Positions 56,069 through 64,000 of a stretch of DNA of 64,000 bases are shown one piece after another. A model generated the notes under the pieces. The model saw only the letters and a list, made by a program, of their open reading frames with translations, searched no databases and was not told where the DNA came from. Both the position numbers and the translations under genes were made by a program. The stretch is taken from positions 1,984,001 through 2,048,000 of the forward strand of contig OY282460.1 in the NCBI GenBank assembly GCA_958296295.1, given 5' to 3'. Positions within the stretch are counted from its first letter, which is position 1, and each line of letters starts with the position of its first letter. Source of the DNA: an uncultured Pseudomonadales bacterium. GTDB lineage: Bacteria > Pseudomonadota > Gammaproteobacteria > Pseudomonadales > Azotimanducaceae.

Positions 56069-56734
56069 CTATGTCGCGGCGGCAGCCCGCGGCGAACACC
56101 CGGCGGAGGCGGCGAAGCGCGCCACCGCGGCGGCGAGCTCCTCGCGCACGCGGTCGGGGCTTTGGCTGGCGTCGATCCGCACCGTGCGCGGATCGGCCGC
56201 GGCGCGTTCTTGATAGGCGCGGCGCACGCGGGCGAAGAAGGCGAGCCGCTCGCGCTCGAAACGATCGGGTTCGAACAGATCGTCGCCGCGCGCCCGGGCG
56301 AGACCCGTCCGCGGCGGCACGTCCAGAAACAGCGTCAGGTCGGGCCAGCAGCGGGGGTGGACGAGTTCCGCAAGGCGGCGCACAACCTCCCCGTCCACGC
56401 CGCGTCCGCCCGCTTGGTAGGCGTAGGTGGAGCCCGTGAAGCGATCGCAGAGCACCCAATCGCCCCGATCCAACGCCGGTTCGATGACCGTCGCGACATG
56501 CTGAGCGCGCGCCGCGAACATCAGCAGGGTCTCGGCGAGGGGATCCACGGGTTCGTCGCGGGGTTGCAGCAGCAGCTCGCGAACGGCCTCGGCGAGCGGC
56601 GTGCCGCCAGGTTCGCGGGTAGTGATCACGCGCACGCCGTGGTGGTCGAGGGCGCGCCGGACGCAAACGAGCCCGGTGGTCTTGCCTGCCCCCTCGGCCC
56701 CCTCCAGGACGATGAACCGTCCGCGCCCGGTCAC
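56069..56734 (-). CDS. tmk: Thymidylate kinase
   Basis: A 221-aa dTMP kinase. P-loop 'LEGAEGAGKTTGL', 'TREPGGTPLAEAVREL' and 'LCDRFTGSTYAYQAGGRGVD' with the DR(F/Y) motif are intact. A LID region 'GDDLFEPDRFERERLAFF' follows. It forms dTDP for DNA synthesis. Its GTG start overlaps the mltG stop by four bases (GTGA), and holB follows after 23 bp. An alternative upstream start would run through mltG. Confidence 0.94.
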   Translation of the reverse strand: MTGRGRFIVLEGAEGAGKTTGLVCVRRALDHHGVRVITTREPGGTPLAEAVRELLLQPRDEPVDPLAETLLMFAARAQHVATVIEPALDRGDWVLCDRFTGSTYAYQAGGRGVDGEVVRRLAELVHPRCWPDLTLFLDVPPRTGLARARGDDLFEPDRFERERLAFFARVRRAYQERAAADPRTVRIDASQSPDRVREELAAAVARFAASAGCSPRAAAAT

Positions 56735-57729
56735 TGTAGTTGATAACGTCGCACGGCGGCGTTGTGTTCCGCCAACGTGGCGGAGAATTCGCTCGTGCCG
56801 TCGCCGCGCGACACGAAGTACAGCGCGTCGCCGAGGGTGGGATGCATCACCGCTTGAATGGCGGCCAGGCTGGGCATGGCGATGGGGGTTGGCGGCAGGC
56901 CTGCCCGGCGGTAGGTGTTGTAGACGCCGTCCGCGCGCAAGTGGGCGCGGGTCAGGTTGCCGTCGAAGGCGTCGCCCAGGCCATACACGACAGTGGGATC
57001 GGACTGCAAACGCATCCCCTCCCGAAGGCGTCGCGCGAAAACGCCGGCGACGAGCGGCCGATCGCTTTCGTGGGCGGTTTCCTTTTCCACGATGGAGGCC
57101 AGGATGAGGGCTTCGTAGGGGCCCGCGTGGTCCGCCAGCGGGTCGCGCTCGGCCCACGCCCTGGCCAGTTTCCGTTCCATGCGGGCATAGGCCCGCCGCA
57201 ACAACGTCGACGCCTTCTGGCCGCGGCGGAACTGGTACGTGTCCGGGAAGAACAGACCCTCGGCGTGGCGCGGCGGCAGCCCGATTCGTTGCAGCAGATT
57301 CTCGGCCGTGGCGTCCGCGAGGTCGAAGTGGAGGCTGTCGTCGGCGTGAAGGTCGCCCAAAACCGTTGCCAGCGTGCCGCCTTCGGGGATTCGGAATCGG
57401 TGGACAACAACATCGCCGGTGGTCAGCCGGCGCAAGAGCCCGTGCGCGGTTTCACCCGGCGCAACCCGGTATTCGCCGCTTTGCACCGCCTTTTGCAGGC
57501 CGTGGCGTTTCGCCAGCAGCGAAAACAGCCGCGGATCGACGATGTTGGCATCGGCCAAGTGGTCCGCGACCGCCAGGAAGGTCATGCCTGGGCGCACCAC
57601 CACATGCTTCTCGTCCGTGACGGGTAGGGGTTGACCACCCCAGTGGTCCAGGTAGTACGCCACCGACACGAGAAAGGCGACGCCGAGAACGATGACGGCG
57701 GTGGGAATCGCGAGAATGCGCGTGCTCAC
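56731..57729 (-). CDS. mltG: Endolytic murein transglycosylase MltG
   Basis: A 332-aa protein with one N-terminal helix (LAIPTAVIVLGVAFLVSVAY), a LysM-like region ('VVRPGMTFLAVADHLADA') and the YceG catalytic domain. 'LASIVEKETAHESDRPLVAGVFARRL' (in part) contains the catalytic glutamate, and 'MRLQSDPTVVYG' and 'LPPTPIAMPSLAAIQAVMHP' are conserved. It cleaves nascent glycan strands at the inner membrane. It starts GTG 57729. pabC, usually between fabF and mltG in pseudomonads, is absent. Confidence 0.94.
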   Translation of the reverse strand: MSTRILAIPTAVIVLGVAFLVSVAYYLDHWGGQPLPVTDEKHVVVRPGMTFLAVADHLADANIVDPRLFSLLAKRHGLQKAVQSGEYRVAPGETAHGLLRRLTTGDVVVHRFRIPEGGTLATVLGDLHADDSLHFDLADATAENLLQRIGLPPRHAEGLFFPDTYQFRRGQKASTLLRRAYARMERKLARAWAERDPLADHAGPYEALILASIVEKETAHESDRPLVAGVFARRLREGMRLQSDPTVVYGLGDAFDGNLTRAHLRADGVYNTYRRAGLPPTPIAMPSLAAIQAVMHPTLGDALYFVSRGDGTSEFSATLAEHNAAVRRYQLQ

Positions 57730-57789
57730 GGGATCCGCCCCTCGGGCCGCTCGCGCCTTCGGCCGTTGGCTGCCGACACCCGTGCGCGC

Positions 57790-59019
57790 TCAGGCGGCGC
57801 TGAAGACCAAGGTGCCGTTGGTGCCGCCGAAGCCGAACGAATTCGACAGCGCGTGGCGGATCCGCATCTCGCGAGGCTCGTGTGGCACGTAGTCCAAGTC
57901 GCAGAGCGGATCCGGGTTTTCCAGATTGATGGTTGGCGGCGCGATCTGACGCGCCACGGCGAGCACGGTGAAAATGCCCTCCACGGCGCCGGCCGCGCCG
58001 AGCAGGTGGCCGATCATGGACTTGGTGGAACTCACGGCGACGCTCGTGTCCGCGCCAAACACCGCCTTGATGGAGAGGGTCTCGGCAATGTCCCCTTGGG
58101 GCGTCGAGGTGCCGTGGGCGTTTATGTAGTCGATGGTGTCGGGACCGATATCCGCGTCGGCGAGGGCGCCCTCCATGGACGCCACGGCGCCGCGGCCGTC
58201 ATCCGGCGGACTGGTGATGTGCCAGCCGTCCGCGCTCATGCCGAAGCCCGTGAGTTCGCAGTATATCTTGGCGCCACGCGCCGCGGCGTGTTCGCGTTCC
58301 TCGATCACCATGACGCCGGCGCCGTCGCCGAGAACGAAGCCGTCGCGGTCGCGGTCCCACGGTCGGCTGGCGCGCTCGGGGTGGTCGTTGCGGGTCGAGA
58401 GCGCCTTCATCGCCGCGAAACCGGCCACGGTGACCGGCGAAGTGGCTTGTTCGGCGCCGCCCACGACCATGACGTCCGCATCGCCCTGTTGAATCATGCG
58501 CATGCCCATGCCGATGTTGTGCGTGCCGGTGGTGCAGGCGGTGACGACGGCGATGTTCGGCCCGCGGAAGCCGTATTTGATGGAGAGGTTGCCGGCGATC
58601 ATGTTGATTATGCTGGCCGGCACGAAGAACGGCGACACGCGCCCGGGGCCGCGGTCCAAGGACACCTTGTGGGTGGATTCGATGGTGTTGATGCCGCCGA
58701 TGCCGGAGCCGATGGCGACGCCGATGCGGTCGCGGTCGCCGGCGTCCTCGAGGCCGGCGTCCCGGACGGCTTGGATGCCGGCGATGAGCCCGTACTGGAT
58801 GAACGCGTCCATGCGCCGCGCTTCCTTGCGGTCCAGGTAGTCGGTGACGGTCAGGTTCTTCACCGCGGCCGAAATGGTCACGCTCTGTCCGGTCGTGTCG
58901 AAGTCTTGGATTCGGGCGGCGCCGCTCGCGCCGGCCAAGGCGTTGTTCCACGCATGTTCCACGGTGTTCCCGATGGGCGAAAGCAGGCCGAGGCCGGTGA
59001 CCACCACGCGTCTGGTCAT
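57790..59019 (-). CDS. fabF: 3-oxoacyl-[ACP] synthase II
   Basis: A 409-aa condensing enzyme elongating acyl-ACP with malonyl-ACP. The nucleophilic cysteine is in '[14 protein letters not shown]', and the two catalytic histidines are in '[13 protein letters not shown]' and '[18 protein letters not shown]'. The C-terminal glycine loop is '[14 protein letters not shown]'. It lies 64 bp downstream of acpP on the same strand. Confidence 0.96.
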   Translation of the reverse strand: MTRRVVVTGLGLLSPIGNTVEHAWNNALAGASGAARIQDFDTTGQSVTISAAVKNLTVTDYLDRKEARRMDAFIQYGLIAGIQAVRDAGLEDAGDRDRIGVAIGSGIGGINTIESTHKVSLDRGPGRVSPFFVPASIINMIAGNLSIKYGFRGPNIAVVTACTTGTHNIGMGMRMIQQGDADVMVVGGAEQATSPVTVAGFAAMKALSTRNDHPERASRPWDRDRDGFVLGDGAGVMVIEEREHAAARGAKIYCELTGFGMSADGWHITSPPDDGRGAVASMEGALADADIGPDTIDYINAHGTSTPQGDIAETLSIKAVFGADTSVAVSSTKSMIGHLLGAAGAVEGIFTVLAVARQIAPPTINLENPDPLCDLDYVPHEPREMRIRHALSNSFGFGGTNGTLVFSAA

Positions 59020-59083
59020 GGGTTTGGTCGGATCATGGGCGGTTGAACGCAGTCACGCTCGGGCGGTTGCGCGCTGCCGCGCG

Positions 59084-59317
59084 CTACTGATGGGCGAGGA
59101 TGTAGTCGATGGCTTCCTTCACCGTGGTGATGTTCTCGGCTTCCTCGTCGGGGATCTCGGTCTCGAACTCCTCCTCGAGAGCCATGACCAGCTCCACGGT
59201 GTCCAGCGAATCGGCCCCTAGATCGTCCACGAAGGACGCCTCGTCCTTCACTTCATCCTCTTTGACCCCCAATTGATCGCAGATGAGCCGCTTGACTCGT
59301 TCCTCGACACTGCTCAT
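59084..59317 (-). CDS. acpP: Acyl carrier protein
   Basis: A 77-aa acidic protein with the phosphopantetheine serine in '[20 protein letters not shown]' and the usual N-terminus '[17 protein letters not shown]'. It carries growing acyl chains. The ATG at 59317 has GGGAG nine bases upstream. The 239-bp gap to fabG upstream is long for this cluster and may hold a separate promoter, but I see no clear one. Confidence 0.97.
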   Translation of the reverse strand: MSSVEERVKRLICDQLGVKEDEVKDEASFVDDLGADSLDTVELVMALEEEFETEIPDEEAENITTVKEAIDYILAHQ

Positions 59318-59556
59318 GGCAAGACTCCCGTAGTGGTGACCAAGTGCCCCAATGGGCAGCGCGTAGTGTAGCGTTTTTTGGCCGGAAGGTGCCCAAGGAC
59401 CGCAAGCGTTGCGTATCCGCTGGCCGCTTTCCGGCGTCGTCCGCTTGCGCGGTTGCGACGAATCGGGCGACCGAAAGGGATGGGCGCCGGGCGGGTTCCA
59501 AGCCACCGCAAGCGCCCAAGGCCGGCATCGAGGGCCTGTTGCGACGGGTGCGGCAA

Positions 59557-60297
59557 TCAGCCGCTGTACAAGCCGCCGTTGACGTGCAGGACCTCGCCGG
59601 TGATGTAGGCGGCGCCGTCGCCGGCGAGAAACGACACCGCCGCGGCCACGTCCTCCACCGTGCCCATTCGCCCAAGCGCCGTGCGCACCACCATGGCCTG
59701 TTTCTGAAAGTCCGGCAGATCGCTGGTCATGTCCGTGTCGATGAAGCCCGGCGCCACCGCGTTCACGGTGATGTGCCGTGAGCCCAATTCCTGCGCGAGC
59801 GCGCGAGTGAAGCCTTCGACGCCGGCCTTGCTGGCGGCGTAGTTGACTTGGCCGGCGTTGCCCATGCGCGCCACCACCGAGCTCAAGTTGACGATGCGTC
59901 CCCAGCGCGCGCGGGTCATGCCGCGCAGCAACGGCCTCGTAATGCGGTACAGGCCGGTGAGATTGGTCTCCAGCACCGTGCCCCACGCGTCCGGGGACAT
60001 TCGCATCAGCAGCCCGTCGCTGGTGGTGCCGGCGTTGTTCACCAACACCACCGGGGCGCCGAACTGATCGTTTGCGCGCTGCACCGCGGCCTCGACCGAG
60101 GCGTCGTCGTCCAGCCGCAGCCTCACGCCGGCGCCCGTGCCGCCGAGATGGGCGTCTATCGCCCGCACGCCGTCATCCGAGGTTGCCGTTCCGACCACGA
60201 ACAACCCGTCAGCGGCCAGCCGGGCCGCCACCGCCTTGCCGATGCCGCGACTCGCGCCTGTCACGAGCGCGATTCGGCCGTTTTCGTTCCTTGCCAT
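59557..60297 (-). CDS. fabG: 3-oxoacyl-[ACP] reductase
   Basis: A 246-aa short-chain dehydrogenase. The NADPH-binding loop is '[13 protein letters not shown]', '[14 protein letters not shown]' follows, and the catalytic Ser-Tyr-Lys set is in '[25 protein letters not shown]' (in part). '[11 protein letters not shown]' is the FabG-type loop. It reduces beta-ketoacyl-ACP. fabD precedes it by 19 bp. Confidence 0.95.
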   Translation of the reverse strand: MARNENGRIALVTGASRGIGKAVAARLAADGLFVVGTATSDDGVRAIDAHLGGTGAGVRLRLDDDASVEAAVQRANDQFGAPVVLVNNAGTTSDGLLMRMSPDAWGTVLETNLTGLYRITRPLLRGMTRARWGRIVNLSSVVARMGNAGQVNYAASKAGVEGFTRALAQELGSRHITVNAVAPGFIDTDMTSDLPDFQKQAMVVRTALGRMGTVEDVAAAVSFLAGDGAAYITGEVLHVNGGLYSG

Positions 60298-60316
60298 GTC
60301 AGCCTCCCCAAGGTGC

Positions 60317-61240
60317 CTAGGCCGGGGCCAGCGCGGCTCGCAAACCGTCCAAGTCGCCGATGCCGCGCACGACGAGGGATCGGTCTATTCGCCGGGCGAG
60401 ACCCGCGAGCACGTTGCCGGGCCCGCATTCCACCAACGTGTGCACGCCAGCCGCCGCCATGGCGCGCACCGACGCCGCCCACAGCACCGGCGAAACCAAC
60501 TGGCGCACCAGGTTCTCGCGGATGACGTCCGCGTCCTTGGTGGCTTCGGCGTTCACGTTCTGCACAACCGGCACGCGCGCCGGCGCGAATGGCGCGTCGC
60601 GCAGCAGCTCGGCGAGGCGTTGGCCGGCCGGCGCCATCAAGGCGCAATGGGAGGGCACGCTGACGTCCAGCGGCACGGTGCGTCGCGCGCCGGCCTTCGC
60701 GCATGCGGCGGCAGCGGCGCTTACCGCCGCCGCCTCGCCGGCGATCACCACTTGGCCTTGCGCGTTGTAGTTGGCCGGCGTCACGACGCCGGCCACGCTT
60801 TCGCAGCAGGCCGCCACGCGCTCGTCGTCCAAGCCGATAACGGCGGTCATGGCGCCTTCGCCGAGCGCCACCGCGGCTTGCATCAGTTTGCCGCGTTCGT
60901 GGACAAGGCGCACGGCGGCGGCGAATTCGAGAACGCCCGCCGCGGCCAGCGCGGAGTATTCGCCCAGACTGTGGCCGGCCACCAGCGCCGGCGCCGCCCC
61001 GCCCCGGCGCGTCCACAGCTCGAACAACGCGAAACTTGCCGTGAGCAGGGCCGGTTGCGTCACGGCTGTCTTGTTCAATTCCTCGGCCGGCCCGTGGCGC
61101 ACGATGGTTTTCAGGTCGAAGCTGACCGCGTCCGACGCCTCCTCGAACCGTCGGCCAACGCTCGGTTCCGCGGCGGCCACGTCGGCGAGCATTCCCACCT
61201 TTTGGGCACCTTGCCCCGGAAACACAGCCCCCACATCCAT
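60317..61240 (-). CDS. fabD: Malonyl-CoA:ACP transacylase
   Basis: A 307-aa enzyme. 'VFPGQGAQKVGM' at the N-terminus, the nucleophile elbow 'LVAGHSLGEYSALAAAG' with catalytic serine, the active-site histidine in 'VSVPSHCALM', and 'VECGPGNVLAGL' are intact. It loads malonyl units onto ACP. It lies 94 bp downstream of plsX, where fabH would normally be found. Confidence 0.95.
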   Translation of the reverse strand: MDVGAVFPGQGAQKVGMLADVAAAEPSVGRRFEEASDAVSFDLKTIVRHGPAEELNKTAVTQPALLTASFALFELWTRRGGAAPALVAGHSLGEYSALAAAGVLEFAAAVRLVHERGKLMQAAVALGEGAMTAVIGLDDERVAACCESVAGVVTPANYNAQGQVVIAGEAAAVSAAAAACAKAGARRTVPLDVSVPSHCALMAPAGQRLAELLRDAPFAPARVPVVQNVNAEATKDADVIRENLVRQLVSPVLWAASVRAMAAAGVHTLVECGPGNVLAGLARRIDRSLVVRGIGDLDGLRAALAPA

Positions 61241-61334
61241 TCGATTGCCACTCCAGCCGCTGCTTGGTGCGACGCCGATGGTCGCAGCGGCATTGTAGCC
61301 CGACCACTCGAACCGGCGGGCCGGCCCGCGCGGC

Positions 61335-62345
61335 CTAGACCCCGGCGGCCACCTTGGCGATCATTGCGGTGGAAAGCGCTGACATGGCTTGCGCCACGGC
61401 GCAGCCAAACCCTTGGCGATCCGCGCTGCCGTGGCTCTTCACCACGACGCCGGCGAGGCCGAGCAGCTGGGCGCCGTTGTACAGCTGCGGGTTGTAGGCA
61501 TCGCGGATGCGCTCGAGCGGCCGGCGCAGAACGCCATTGCCGAGGGCTGCCGAGTCGCCTTGCGCGGAGGCGAGTTCACGGCCAAGGAGGTAACGCGCCA
61601 TCCCAAGCGCGCCTTCGGCGGCCTTCAGCGCGATGTTGCCGGCGAAGCCGTCCGCCACCACCACGTCGGCCTCGCCCAGAAACAGCTTGTCGGGTTCCAC
61701 AAAACCGCGGTAGCGAAGCCGATCATCGCCGGCGAGCAGGGTTGCCGCGGCGCGCACCGGTGCAGGGCCCTTTCGCACTTCCGAGCCGATGTTCAGCAAG
61801 GCCACCGCCGGCGAGACCAAGCCCTCGCTTTGCGCCGCCGCGGATCCCATCAGCGCGAACTGATGGAGTTGCGCCGCCGCAACGCCGATGTTGGCGCCCA
61901 GATCCAACATGCTGAACCGCCGGCCGGCTTGGGCGCCGAACCCCTTGACGATGGCCGGCCGCCTTACCCCCGGCAGCGTGCCGACGAGATGCCGGGAAAG
62001 GGCGAGCAGAGTGCCAGTGCTGCCGGCGCTCACCACGGCGTCCACTCGACCGGCGGCCAATGCGGCGATGGCGGCGCGCATCGAGGATTGCACCTCGCCG
62101 CGCAGAGACCCGCGAAGGGGATCGTCCACGCGCGCCGACCGCGGCGAATGCACAACGTCGTGGCGGCTTTCGGCCAACAGCGGCGCGATGGTTCGGGCCT
62201 CTCCGAAGAAGGTGAAACGCGCCGAATCAGCGCCGTTGTCCGCCGTCGCGGCGTCCAAAGCGCCGCGCACCAGCGCGTTGGCCGACTGGTCGGCCCCGAG
62301 CGTGTCGATGGCGATGCGGCGAACGTTGGACACGTGCTTTAGCAC
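61335..62345 (-). CDS. plsX: Phosphate acyltransferase PlsX
   Basis: A 336-aa enzyme making acyl-phosphate from acyl-ACP for phospholipid synthesis. 'DAVVSAGSTGTLLALSRHLVG', here quoted in part, 'LDLGANIGVAAAQLHQFALMG', 'ALLNIGSE..KG' and 'VVADGFAGNIALKAAEG' match PlsX. The N-terminal motif usually D-x-M-G-G-D reads 'IDTLGADQ'. The first nine codons from ATG 62345 come from a dispersed repeat (family B). A GTG at 62333 is an alternative, so the true start is uncertain. rpmF is upstream. Confidence 0.92.
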   Translation of the reverse strand: MLKHVSNVRRIAIDTLGADQSANALVRGALDAATADNGADSARFTFFGEARTIAPLLAESRHDVVHSPRSARVDDPLRGSLRGEVQSSMRAAIAALAAGRVDAVVSAGSTGTLLALSRHLVGTLPGVRRPAIVKGFGAQAGRRFSMLDLGANIGVAAAQLHQFALMGSAAAQSEGLVSPAVALLNIGSEVRKGPAPVRAAATLLAGDDRLRYRGFVEPDKLFLGEADVVVADGFAGNIALKAAEGALGMARYLLGRELASAQGDSAALGNGVLRRPLERIRDAYNPQLYNGAQLLGLAGVVVKSHGSADRQGFGCAVAQAMSALSTAMIAKVAAGV

Positions 62346-62437
62346 GCGCCTAGGAGTCCGTGCCGCGGAAGCGGCGCGGAGTCCCGGCGCCCATGTGAGC
62401 GCCGCGAACGTTGGACACGTGTCTTAGCACACGCTAG
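62320..62437. repeat. Composite repeat: two family B copies flanking a family A palindrome
   Basis: GAACGTTGGACACGTG plus CTTTAGCAC at 62321-62345 recurs as GAACGTTGGACACGTG plus TCTTAGCAC at 62406-62430, in direct orientation. Between them CCTAGGAGTCCGTGCCGC and GGAAGCGGCGCGGAGTC form the family A palindrome. The element lies between rpmF and plsX and reaches into the plsX coding start. The same two motifs are joined at 37654-37750. Confidence 0.7.
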
Positions 62438-62500
62438 GTGGCGATCCGCGCGCTGTGGAACAACGCGATTCCAATGCCGCGCTCGGGCGGCAAAGGCGTG

Positions 62501-62677
62501 TCAGCCGCGAGCTTTCGCGACCTTTTGGCCGCGGTAGTAGCCATCGGGCGTGACGTGGTGCCGCTGGTGGATTTCACCGGTACTCGGATCCTGCGACAGA
62601 GTTGGTTCGGCCAACGCGTGATGTGATCGGCGCATGTCGCGTTTCGAGCGCGTCACCTTGTTTTGTTGAACGGCCAT
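62501..62677 (-). CDS. rpmF: 50S ribosomal protein L32
   Basis: A 58-aa protein starting [20 protein letters not shown] and continuing '[20 protein letters not shown]', a clear L32 match. The cysteine pairs of zinc-binding L32 are absent, as in gammaproteobacteria. It precedes plsX as in most proteobacteria; yceD (DUF177), which normally precedes it, is missing here. A TACAAT -10-like box lies about 30 bases upstream (62706-62711) with a poor -35. Confidence 0.95.
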   Translation of the reverse strand: MAVQQNKVTRSKRDMRRSHHALAEPTLSQDPSTGEIHQRHHVTPDGYYRGQKVAKARG

Positions 62678-63009
62678 GTCGTGCTTCGCTTAGGTTGGAG
62701 CGCGTATTGTAGGGCAACGTTTCGGTGGCGGCATAGCGCCGTCGTCGCCGTAGATCTGCTCGCGGCTTGCGGCAAGTCCCTCCGGCCAGGAGCCAAAGTC
62801 GTGCGGTGGAAAGATATGGGAATCATATACTTTTTTGCCCAAACCGACGCGGGGCAGTCCGCACGGCCACCGCCAAGCTCCGCGGTGATGACGTGATCTC
62901 CTGCCGCGCTTCGCCCGCCGTCATCGGCCTGATCCGCGGGCTGGCGTGGTTTACCGCTCCAAGCCGCCGGGCCGTCGCGTCTCCGGCCGCGGCTTGGCTC
63001 CACCCTGCA
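62678..63009. other. Region without recognisable gene upstream of rpmF
   Basis: In the usual order yceD and maf would lie here. Neither strand shows a plausible coding sequence with known motifs. The only noted signal is the -10-like box at 62706-62711 for rpmF. Confidence 0.45.
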
Positions 63010-63297
63010 TCACTGCTCTGGCGACCTGCTCAGGTATTGCAGGCGGCGTTCTGCGGCCCAGATGCGACAGGCGTATTCGAGCAGGAACAAGCCGCTTATA
63101 ACCCACTGCAAAGTGTCCATCGTCGGATACATCCAATCGGGCAATCCGGCGCCGACGGGCCGCCGGTCCTCGTATCTTGCGACTTCGTCTGCGAGGCGCG
63201 CCTCGGCTTGGCTCCCGCGCGCGGCAGCGCCGCTTCCACCGACGCGCCGGGCGGTCTCCCGCTTGGTCGTCCAGATCGGCTTGAGAACGGCGACCAC
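63010..63297 (-). pseudogene. Possible fragment of a voltage-gated ion-channel protein
   Basis: The last 40 residues, 'MDTLQWVISGLFLLEYACRIWAAERRLQYL' (quoted in part: VISGLFLLEYACRIWAAE), resemble the S1-S2 end of a voltage-sensor domain, where F-x-x-E-Y-x-x-R-x-W is typical. It stops soon after, without the remaining helices, pore or selectivity filter. The 55 preceding residues look non-conserved. It is probably debris; the assignment is tentative. Confidence 0.3.
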
Positions 63298-63306
63298 GCC
63301 GCTCCG

Positions 63307-63999
63307 TCATTGTGGCTGATACTGCTTGCGAAAGACGGCGACGTAGCTCGACCCGATCAGACTGGCCAACAGTCCGTCGGCGTGACGAAGGCGGAGACGC
63401 AACGGCGGGAAAATCGCAAACATTCGGTCAAGTGCGAGTCCCACCCGCTCGCCCGCGGTTTGTATTCCGGCCAGGGAATGATGTACCGACGACGCGAACG
63501 AAGCCCGGCCACGCAGGCGGTCCAGGATGCGAGAGGCCGGGTGGGCAATCCGGTGGACCAGTGCCCGACGGTTGCCCCAGACGATCACCAGCCGCCCGCC
63601 GGGACGAAGCACGCGCGCCACCTCGTGCAGCATGCCTCTGACAGCCTCCAGCTCGTACTCCTGTGCGAACTCGATGTTCAACACGACATCCGCTATGTCA
63701 TCCGCCAGCGGCAGGTTGAGCGCGTCGCCCCGGATCGCCTCGATTCCGTTCCGCTTGGCCTGCCTGCACGCGGCCGCGTTGAAGTCCAGGCCGATGACGC
63801 GGTGACCGACCTCGGCCAGCGGCAGGATGACCAGCCCGCCGCCGCACGCCAAGTCCAGTATCATGCCCGGCTCATCGCCGACAGCCTCCAGCACCAGGGC
63901 GCGTTCCCGGAAGAAAGAGTACTCGGAAAGATAACCGGATGCCTTGGGGCTGGCAGCGCCGAAATCGGCCCGAAGCCCGTCATAGATCTCGTCATTCCT
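63307..63999 (-). CDS. SAM-dependent methyltransferase, N-terminus beyond window
   Basis: The frame is open to the window edge, so the start is not visible. The class I core is clear: 'GMILDLACGGGLVILPLAEVG' (motif I, in part), 'HRVIGLDFNAAACRQAKRNG' (motif post-I acidic residue), 'IRGDALNLPLADDIADVVLN' and 'EVARVLRPGGRLVIVWGN'. The N-terminal part 'YDGLRADFG...ASGYLSEYSFFRERALVLEA' is typical of type 11 methyltransferases. The substrate is unknown and no partner genes are visible. Confidence 0.85.
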   Translation of the reverse strand, partial: RNDEIYDGLRADFGAASPKASGYLSEYSFFRERALVLEAVGDEPGMILDLACGGGLVILPLAEVGHRVIGLDFNAAACRQAKRNGIEAIRGDALNLPLADDIADVVLNIEFAQEYELEAVRGMLHEVARVLRPGGRLVIVWGNRRALVHRIAHPASRILDRLRGRASFASSVHHSLAGIQTAGERVGLALDRMFAIFPPLRLRLRHADGLLASLIGSSYVAVFRKQYQPQ

Positions 64000-64000
64000 G

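Noticed and set aside
54459..56213. 584-codon plus-strand frame spanning the pilZ and holB region
   Set aside because: It runs through the GIN leader, pilZ in the wrong frame and antisense holB, and shows no motif.

Overview
This window looks like part of a high-GC gammaproteobacterial chromosome. Several gene orders are gammaproteobacterial hallmarks: hup-ppiD; a YafS-type methyltransferase-rnhA-dnaQ; divergent bamD/rluD; queA-tgt-yajC-secD-secF; rpmF-plsX-fabD-fabG-acpP-fabF-mltG-tmk-holB with a pilZ gene beside it; and a decayed GacA/UvrY response regulator. No species can be named from the sequence alone. Pseudogene debris, AAA/DUF4143 ATPases, a PhyH dioxygenase, an amine oxidase and an expanded LRR surface-protein locus suggest a lineage with an active accessory genome, possibly host-associated; that last point is inference.

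Layout. 1-5.7 kb: the end of htpG, an AAA/DUF4143 ATPase preceded by five 22-bp direct repeats, a DUF4153 membrane protein, a PhyH-family dioxygenase, a relic of a second DUF4143 ATPase and a frameshifted gacA/uvrY-like gene. 5.7-18.5 kb: a sodium:solute symporter, a DUF815 ATPase, a secreted copper amine oxidase, tRNA-Glu(TTC), an ABC exporter whose permease is fused to a degenerate M1-peptidase-like region, and a UvrA-family protein. 18.5-30.7 kb: a small conserved protein, an ankyrin lipoprotein, murJ, hup, ppiD, the methyltransferase, rnhA, dnaQ, nhaB, nudC, an SCP2-domain protein and bamD. 30.7-44.1 kb: rluD, an ELM1-family protein with a tiny coupled upstream ORF, mocA-like and xdhC-like genes, pepN, pyrD, secF, secD, yajC, tgt and queA.

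44.1-54.5 kb is the most unusual part. Two long secreted proteins (810 and 1297 aa) share a nearly identical signal peptide, FN3-like domain and C-terminal repeat region, but carry about 5 versus about 26 leucine-rich repeats. Between them lie a truncated GIN-domain (DUF2807) fragment joined directly to a truncated queA fragment, which is the signature of a tandem duplication. Beyond the larger gene lie an orphan frameshifted LRR cassette, an Rhs-like relic with a G7 tract, a membrane-anchored protein made of glycine-centred pentapeptides with a partial second copy, and the intact GIN-domain lipoprotein gene.

54.5-64 kb: pilZ, convergent with holB, then the fatty-acid synthesis cluster on the minus strand back to rpmF. 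fabH is absent between plsX and fabD, and pabC is absent between fabF and mltG. The window ends with a possible voltage-sensor fragment and a partial methyltransferase. Several families of short palindromic repeats sit at gene ends across the window.
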